A DNA stretch of 8,991 nucleotides from Gammaproteobacteria bacterium (GTDB lineage: Bacteria; Pseudomonadota; Gammaproteobacteria; Coxiellales; Coxiellaceae): contig JAJFJO010000063.1 of assembly GCA_021774015.1 (NCBI GenBank), positions 1 through 8,991 of the forward strand, in the 5' to 3' direction. This document shows positions 6,201 to 8,991 of the stretch, piece after piece. The position numbers and the translations under genes were made by a program. Numbering within the stretch: the first letter of the stretch is position 1; every line of letters begins with the position of its first letter. A model generated the notes under the pieces. That model worked only from the letters and a program-made list of their open reading frames with translations. It was not told where the DNA came from and searched no databases.

Positions 6201-6860
6201 TTGGCCTAACTTGACGGATACTAATTTGTTAAAACCTATGAACTAACAAAGAAGAATCTGAGATGACCAAAAAGAATAAGAAATATACAAGTGAATTCAC
6301 GCAGAAAGCAATTAAATTGGCGCTAAGTTCAGAGAGATTTGTCAGTGCTATGGCAAAAGAACTAGCAATCCCCTAGGGGACGCTAAATACATGGATTCAC
6401 AAATGCTAAAAAAAGCCGCCACATACTTTGCCATGAAACTCGGGTAAAATATGGTTTTATTCAAGCACATCGGCAAGAATTTTTGATTGGTGTCATGTGT
6501 GATGCATTAATCATAGCGCTGTTTGAGCTAAAATTTCCGACAAAGGTAATGATTCATTCAGATCGTGGAAGTCAGTATTGCTCAAAGAAATACAGAAAGA
6601 TTATAGGCTAGTTGGCTCGATAAATCATAAAGGGTATTGTTGGGATACTGATATTGCAGAAAGCTTTTTTCACACGTTAAAGATGGAGCTCATACAAGGC
6701 AACCGCTATAAAACGCGTGAGATAGCTAGGCAAAGTATATTTCAATACATTGAGAGTTATTATAACCTAAAAAAATAAATTCTTCTATTGACTATAGAAT
6801 CCCAAACGAGGCTGAATATGCTTGATGAAAAAAATATTGGTTGCCGTTAATTCGCGATAA
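6201..6860 (+). mobile_element. IS3-family remnant, internally deleted (about 0.66 kb)
   Basis: Both ends can be aligned as imperfect terminal inverted repeats: 6201-6228 against the reverse complement of 6833-6860, with 16 of 28 matches by eye and a shared ACGG core. Between them lie degraded orfA and orfB transposase segments. Intact IS3 elements are about 1.2-1.3 kb, so about half is lost. The exact tips are uncertain because no TG/CA ends or flanking target duplication could be fixed. Confidence 0.7.
6263..6825 (+). pseudogene. IS3-family transposase orfA/orfB, broken
   Basis: OrfA starts at ATG 6263 with MTKKNKKYTSEFTQKAIKLA, the usual helix-turn-helix start, and reads to LAIP before a TAG at 6374-6376, then GTLNTWI. 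A deletion joins this to the end of orfA (LKKAATYFA) and the start of orfB (KYGFIQAHRQEF). A second deletion removes most of orfB up to VMCDALIIALF, taking the first catalytic aspartate with it. The integrase core resumes with HSDRGSQYCSKKY (second D) and, after a frameshift near 6595-6605, NHKGYCWDTDIAESFFHTLK (catalytic E). Another frameshift in the A-run at about 6770-6777 separates the last residues, IDYRIPNEAEYA, ending at the TGA 6823-6825. The protein cannot be active. Family assignment is secure from these motifs. Confidence 0.88.
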
Positions 6861-6862
6861 AA

Positions 6863-7102
6863 TTATGAACGAGCTTTTTTAAAATCACCATAGTCAACTG
6901 CAGTAAATGAAACACCAGCACACTTAATCAATCGCTCTAGTGGCACCAATGTAATTACTGTTTCTCGCAAAATAGATCGCTCCGTGCTATTCCATGCATC
7001 TAAACTTTCTTGATTAAACCAAACTGTAAGACTCCCCCTGTTCTTTAAAGATTTGTTATACTCTTTCTAGTTGCTAACGTGGTATTTTTGCTTTTTAGCC
7101 AT
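6863..7102 (-). pseudogene. IS5-family transposase N-terminus fused to an unknown tail
   Basis: From ATG 7102 the minus strand reads 80 codons with one internal TAG (codon 12). Residues 1-11 (MAKKQKYHVSN) and the continuation KEYNKSLKNRGSLTVWFNQE match the N-terminal domain of IS903-group IS5-family transposases, where the stop position is normally a tryptophan (TGG to TAG). Similarity fades after about residue 40 (DAWNSTERS). The rest, including TLVPLERLIKCAGVSFTAVD and ending FKKARS at a TAA, is in frame but is not IS5 catalytic sequence that I recognise. No DDE residues remain. It is either the end of another gene joined by deletion or a fortuitous open frame. The IS5 assignment of the first half is fairly firm, the second half is unidentified. 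Confidence 0.65.
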
Positions 7103-7212
7103 AAATGACAACTCCATGCTTGATTACTTTTCGCAAAATAATCTTGATAGATTATATTGCATATTTCAAAAGGTTAGAATGCCGCGAATACAGCTATTTA
7201 TTCAACAACGCC
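6980..7212 (-). mobile_element. 5' end fragment of an IS5-family (IS903-like) element
   Basis: On the minus strand the segment starting at 7212 reads GGCGTTGTTGAATAAATA, close to the GGCTTTGTTG-AATAAAT terminal repeats that I know from IS903-group elements. It lies 110 bp before the transposase start at 7102, as expected for such an element. No matching right end is visible to the left, so only the first few hundred bases remain, truncated at about 6980. Confidence 0.65.
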
Positions 7213-7345
7213 TAAAATATAAAAAGGATCTATCGTTTATTTTTTATGACATATTGCATTTGGGCGGCATCGTAAAATTTTTTGACATTACTATGACAGA
7301 AGCCGTAATTGAATTGCTTTTTTAGGACTATATTAGGAAAGATTT

Positions 7346-7663
7346 ATGGATATTTCTGATAATGTAACATTAACTCAAGTAACAAAAGAAGACATTAGAC
7401 CAGACGGTAATTTCATAGCAGATGTGACTATAATTGGCAACACTGCCTTTAAAAGTTGCAGTGGATTAACAACCCTCACGATCCCAGATAGCGTGACTAC
7501 GATTGATAATGGTACGTTCCATGGTTGTGGCTTTGTCCAGACAACAAAATGTAAGGCGGTAAATCCCTATCTACCAAGACTAAGCAACGCGCCAAATTCA
7601 GGATACCAGCCAGTGTACCTTACCATAGCAAAACATCACATGACCCCTCTCATCGTCGATTGA
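7346..7663 (+). pseudogene. Truncated BspA-like leucine-rich-repeat gene
   Basis: An open frame of 105 codons with an AGGAAAG Shine-Dalgarno sequence about 6 nt before the ATG. Residues 1-20 contain TLTQVTKEDIRPDG, matching the start of the downstream gene (TLTQATNQDIATDG), so the two are paralogues. About one and a half to two LRR_5 repeats follow (NTAFKSCSGLTTLTIPDSVT, then TIDNGTFHGC). After residue 61 the repeat pattern stops abruptly and the remaining 44 residues resemble nothing I know. Intact relatives have many more repeats, so this looks like a 5' gene fragment left by recombination, still open and possibly still translated. It lies just beyond the IS remnants. LRR assignment is firm; pseudogene status is inference. 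Confidence 0.65.
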
Positions 7664-7789
7664 AAATTCGATTAAAACCAACTAAAATAACGATAACAAC
7701 AACTAATAAGCTGACAAAGCTTTTTTATCCCATACTCAAATGTGACTCGAATTATATCGATCGCAGTGAACAATTCTTGAAAAGCGTTA

Positions 7790-7818
7790 TTGAGATCGAG
7801 CTGATAAGAATTTAAAAC
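7790..7818 (+). promoter_or_regulatory. Weak candidate promoter of the second LRR gene
   Basis: TTGAGA at 7790-7795 (5 of 6 to TTGACA) and TAAAAC at 7813-7818 (4 of 6 to TATAAT) are 17 bp apart. A transcript from here would carry a leader of about 100 nt containing the short ORF and hairpins described at 7848-7912. Confidence 0.3.
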
Positions 7819-7847
7819 GCCAAACAAAAGACACGGGGTTTTAAATA

Positions 7848-7901
7848 ATGGCGTTAACTGAAAAAGTCAGTGCTGAAATATATGTAGTAGCAGCTACATA
7901 A
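7848..7901 (+). CDS. Possible 17-residue leader peptide
   Basis: ATG 7848 opens MALTEKVSAEIYVVAAT and stops with TAA at 7899-7901, 24 nt before the LRR start codon. A GGGG stretch 10 nt upstream is only a weak ribosome-binding site. The last codons lie in a hairpin (TATGTAG 7881-7887 with CTACATA 7894-7900). Its translation is unproven. Confidence 0.2.
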   Translation: MALTEKVSAEIYVVAAT

Positions 7902-7912
7902 AAATTTACTAC
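7881..7912 (+). promoter_or_regulatory. Two alternative hairpins before the LRR ribosome-binding site
   Basis: TATGTAG (7881-7887) pairs perfectly with CTACATA (7894-7900), leaving a 6-nt loop. Alternatively GTAGTA (7884-7889) pairs with TACTAC (7907-7912), which ends three bases before the AGGAG at 7915-7919. The pairings exclude each other. The stems are short, so a regulatory role is tentative. Confidence 0.3.
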
Positions 7913-7925
7913 TCAGGAGAAATTT

Positions 7926-8991
7926 ATGAAGATTGATAACGGAACGTTAACTCAAGCAACAAACCAAGACATTGCTACTGACGGTACTCTTCGCATTCCA
8001 GAGAGCGTGACATCGATTGGTGATTATGCCCTTACTGCTTGCAGTCGATTAATGAACCTGACCATTCCAGAGACTGTGACCAGCATTGGTGAATCAGCCT
8101 TGAACGGCTGCACTCAATTAAGCACACTTACCATTCCAAAAAGTGTGACTACAATTCGTCACTCTGCCTTTGGAGGCTGCCATGGATTAACCACCCTGAC
8201 GATTCCAGATAGTATCACATTTATTGCTCATTCCACTTTTAGAGAATGTAATGGATTAACCACACTGATAATTTCTAATAACGTAAATACGATTGGTGGC
8301 TGGGCCGTTGGAAACTGCCATGGGTTAACCACCCTAACTATTCCAGAGAGTGTGATAACAATTGTTGATGCAGTATTTAATGGCTGTAGTCGATTAACCA
8401 CCCTGACGATTTCAGATAGTGTGAGAACCATTGGTGACTCTGTTTTTGATGGTTGTAATGCCTTAACACATATTTACGTTAATGAGACTCAGCAAGGCGG
8501 ACTTGAGAGAATTCGTGACTTACTACCCGCTCATTTGCGTAATATAGTCGTTGCTGCGCCAGCAGCAGGCAGACTGACTAAACGTGCTAGTGCTTCATCT
8601 AATACAGCACGGCCTGATAATTTCAAAAAGGCTCGTTTATTTACTGCAGCTGAAACGGCTTTACCATTGAAATCTCTATTACTAAAAACAGAAAAACAAA
8701 TCTCAGCGCCAGGGCAGGTACAATTGATATTTAAAACAATGTCTGAAGCACAAGCAGTGCAGAATGCATTAGAACAAACTGGCATCCATGCAGGTGCATC
8801 TGCCACAGCACAATATGCAATTGAAGAAATTAGTAAAACTGATGAAGATGAAGAAACTGAGAGTGGAGCTAGCGCTGCTGCAATAGACTCACCAAGCAGC
8901 TATACAATTATACTCACCAAAGCAGAATACAATCAGCTTATGAAAGACGAATCAGCGTATGATCAGTTGTCTCAATCGGCAGACGATTCCC
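7926..8991 (+). CDS. BspA-like leucine-rich-repeat protein (3' end off window)
   Basis: An open frame of at least 355 codons, not closed before the window ends. AGGAG lies 6 nt before the ATG. A short N-terminal piece (MKIDNGTLTQATNQDIATDG) lacks a hydrophobic signal peptide. Residues 24-184 form seven 23-residue LRR_5 (TpLRR/BspA) repeats of the type IPESVTSIGDxAFxGCxxLTTLT. Residues 185-355 are different: VNETQQGGLERIRDLLPAHL, an Ala/Ser/Lys-rich section, a probable helical part (MSEAQAVQNALEQTG) and an acidic stretch (KTDEDEETESG). BspA-type repeats mediate protein binding and are frequent in bacteria that live with eukaryotes. A secreted or effector role is possible, since a cytoplasmic-looking N-terminus would fit type IV rather than Sec export, but that is inference. 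The paralogue at 7346 is a truncated copy. Confidence 0.88.
   Translation, partial: MKIDNGTLTQATNQDIATDGTLRIPESVTSIGDYALTACSRLMNLTIPETVTSIGESALNGCTQLSTLTIPKSVTTIRHSAFGGCHGLTTLTIPDSITFIAHSTFRECNGLTTLIISNNVNTIGGWAVGNCHGLTTLTIPESVITIVDAVFNGCSRLTTLTISDSVRTIGDSVFDGCNALTHIYVNETQQGGLERIRDLLPAHLRNIVVAAPAAGRLTKRASASSNTARPDNFKKARLFTAAETALPLKSLLLKTEKQISAPGQVQLIFKTMSEAQAVQNALEQTGIHAGASATAQYAIEEISKTDEDEETESGASAAAIDSPSSYTIILTKAEYNQLMKDESAYDQLSQSADDS
7995..8477 (+). repeat. Seven tandem 69-bp LRR coding repeats
   Basis: Seven in-frame units of exactly 69 bp (23 codons) encode the LRR_5 array without any length variation. The best-conserved DNA stretch is around GGATTAACCACCCTGACGAT, also seen in near-identical form in the truncated paralogue (from about 7463). 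Such repeats favour unequal crossing-over and copy-number change. Confidence 0.9.

Larger units (their letters stand above)
7664..7925. other. Spacer between the LRR genes with leader-like structures
   Basis: No established gene lies here. A stop-free plus-strand stretch at 7555-7812 (86 codons) has no ATG and an unfamiliar basic, threonine-rich translation, so I do not call it a gene. AACGCCA (7816-7822) and TGGCGTT (7849-7855) form an inverted repeat. The last 80 bases hold a possible short leader ORF and two alternative hairpins just before the LRR gene's AGGAG. Confidence 0.5.

Noticed and set aside
7282..7311. Perfect TTGACA at 7282-7287 as promoter of the truncated LRR gene
   Set aside because: No acceptable -10 box is found at 16-18 bp spacing. 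The better TATATT at 7329-7334 is too close to the start codon and has a poor -35.
7071..7325. Open frame of 84 codons on the plus strand
   Set aside because: It runs across the IS5 terminal repeat ending at 7212 and antisense to the transposase start, so it is a by-product of the IS end. It has no clear ribosome-binding site or recognisable domain.
7708..7726. AAGC/GCTT stem followed by Ts as a terminator
   Set aside because: The stem is only four base pairs with a 7-nt loop, too weak to call in AT-rich sequence.
7995..8477. Regular direct repeats that could suggest a CRISPR array
   Set aside because: The period is exactly 69 bp, in frame, with diverged units coding for LRR_5 repeats; there are no spacers between identical repeats.
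8228..8806. Two minus-strand open frames opposite the second LRR gene
   Set aside because: The first merely mirrors the 69-bp repeat period, and both lie opposite an intact, better supported gene.

Overview
The window looks like chromosome from an AT-rich gammaproteobacterium. It carries a Coq7-type ubiquinone hydroxylase, a ParC of standard gammaproteobacterial length, and a small acidic protein of a kind I associate with Legionella/Coxiella-like genomes. IS remnants, a DUF234-type ATPase and BspA-like leucine-rich-repeat (LRR) genes together suggest a host- or amoeba-associated lineage such as the Legionellales. That placement is inference from gene content.

Left part (1-4081) is mostly core. 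coq7 runs leftwards and off the window. A divergent gene encodes a HipB-like XRE regulator with no hipA toxin beside it. Between it and parC lies a block dense in inverted repeats (1045-1164), including two hairpins that compete for one segment, bracketed by 11-bp direct repeats. parC (topoisomerase IV subunit A) is followed 30 nt later by a two-helix bacterial PH-domain membrane protein, probably co-transcribed.

Middle part (4082-6105) looks like an insertion. A conserved small gene on the minus strand (5830-6105) has its last codons repeated exactly, as a 23-bp direct repeat, 1.68 kb away at 4147-4169. Between the copies are a 32-bp perfect inverted repeat, whose arms are themselves near-palindromes, and a 488-residue ATPase with a C-terminal PD-(D/E)XK-like nuclease signature. 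This resembles a small module inserted at a gene's 3' end and rebuilding that end, but no integrase is present.

Right part (6106-8991) is a decayed accessory zone. It holds an internally deleted IS3-family element with both imperfect ends still visible, then the 5' end of an IS5-family (IS903-like) element whose transposase start is fused in frame to an unknown tail. Two paralogous BspA-like LRR genes follow. The first is truncated after about two repeats. The second is intact as far as the window shows: seven 23-residue repeats, then a long non-repeat C-terminal part that runs off the end. A possible 17-codon leader ORF with two competing hairpins precedes the second LRR gene. No rRNA, tRNA or CRISPR array was recognised.
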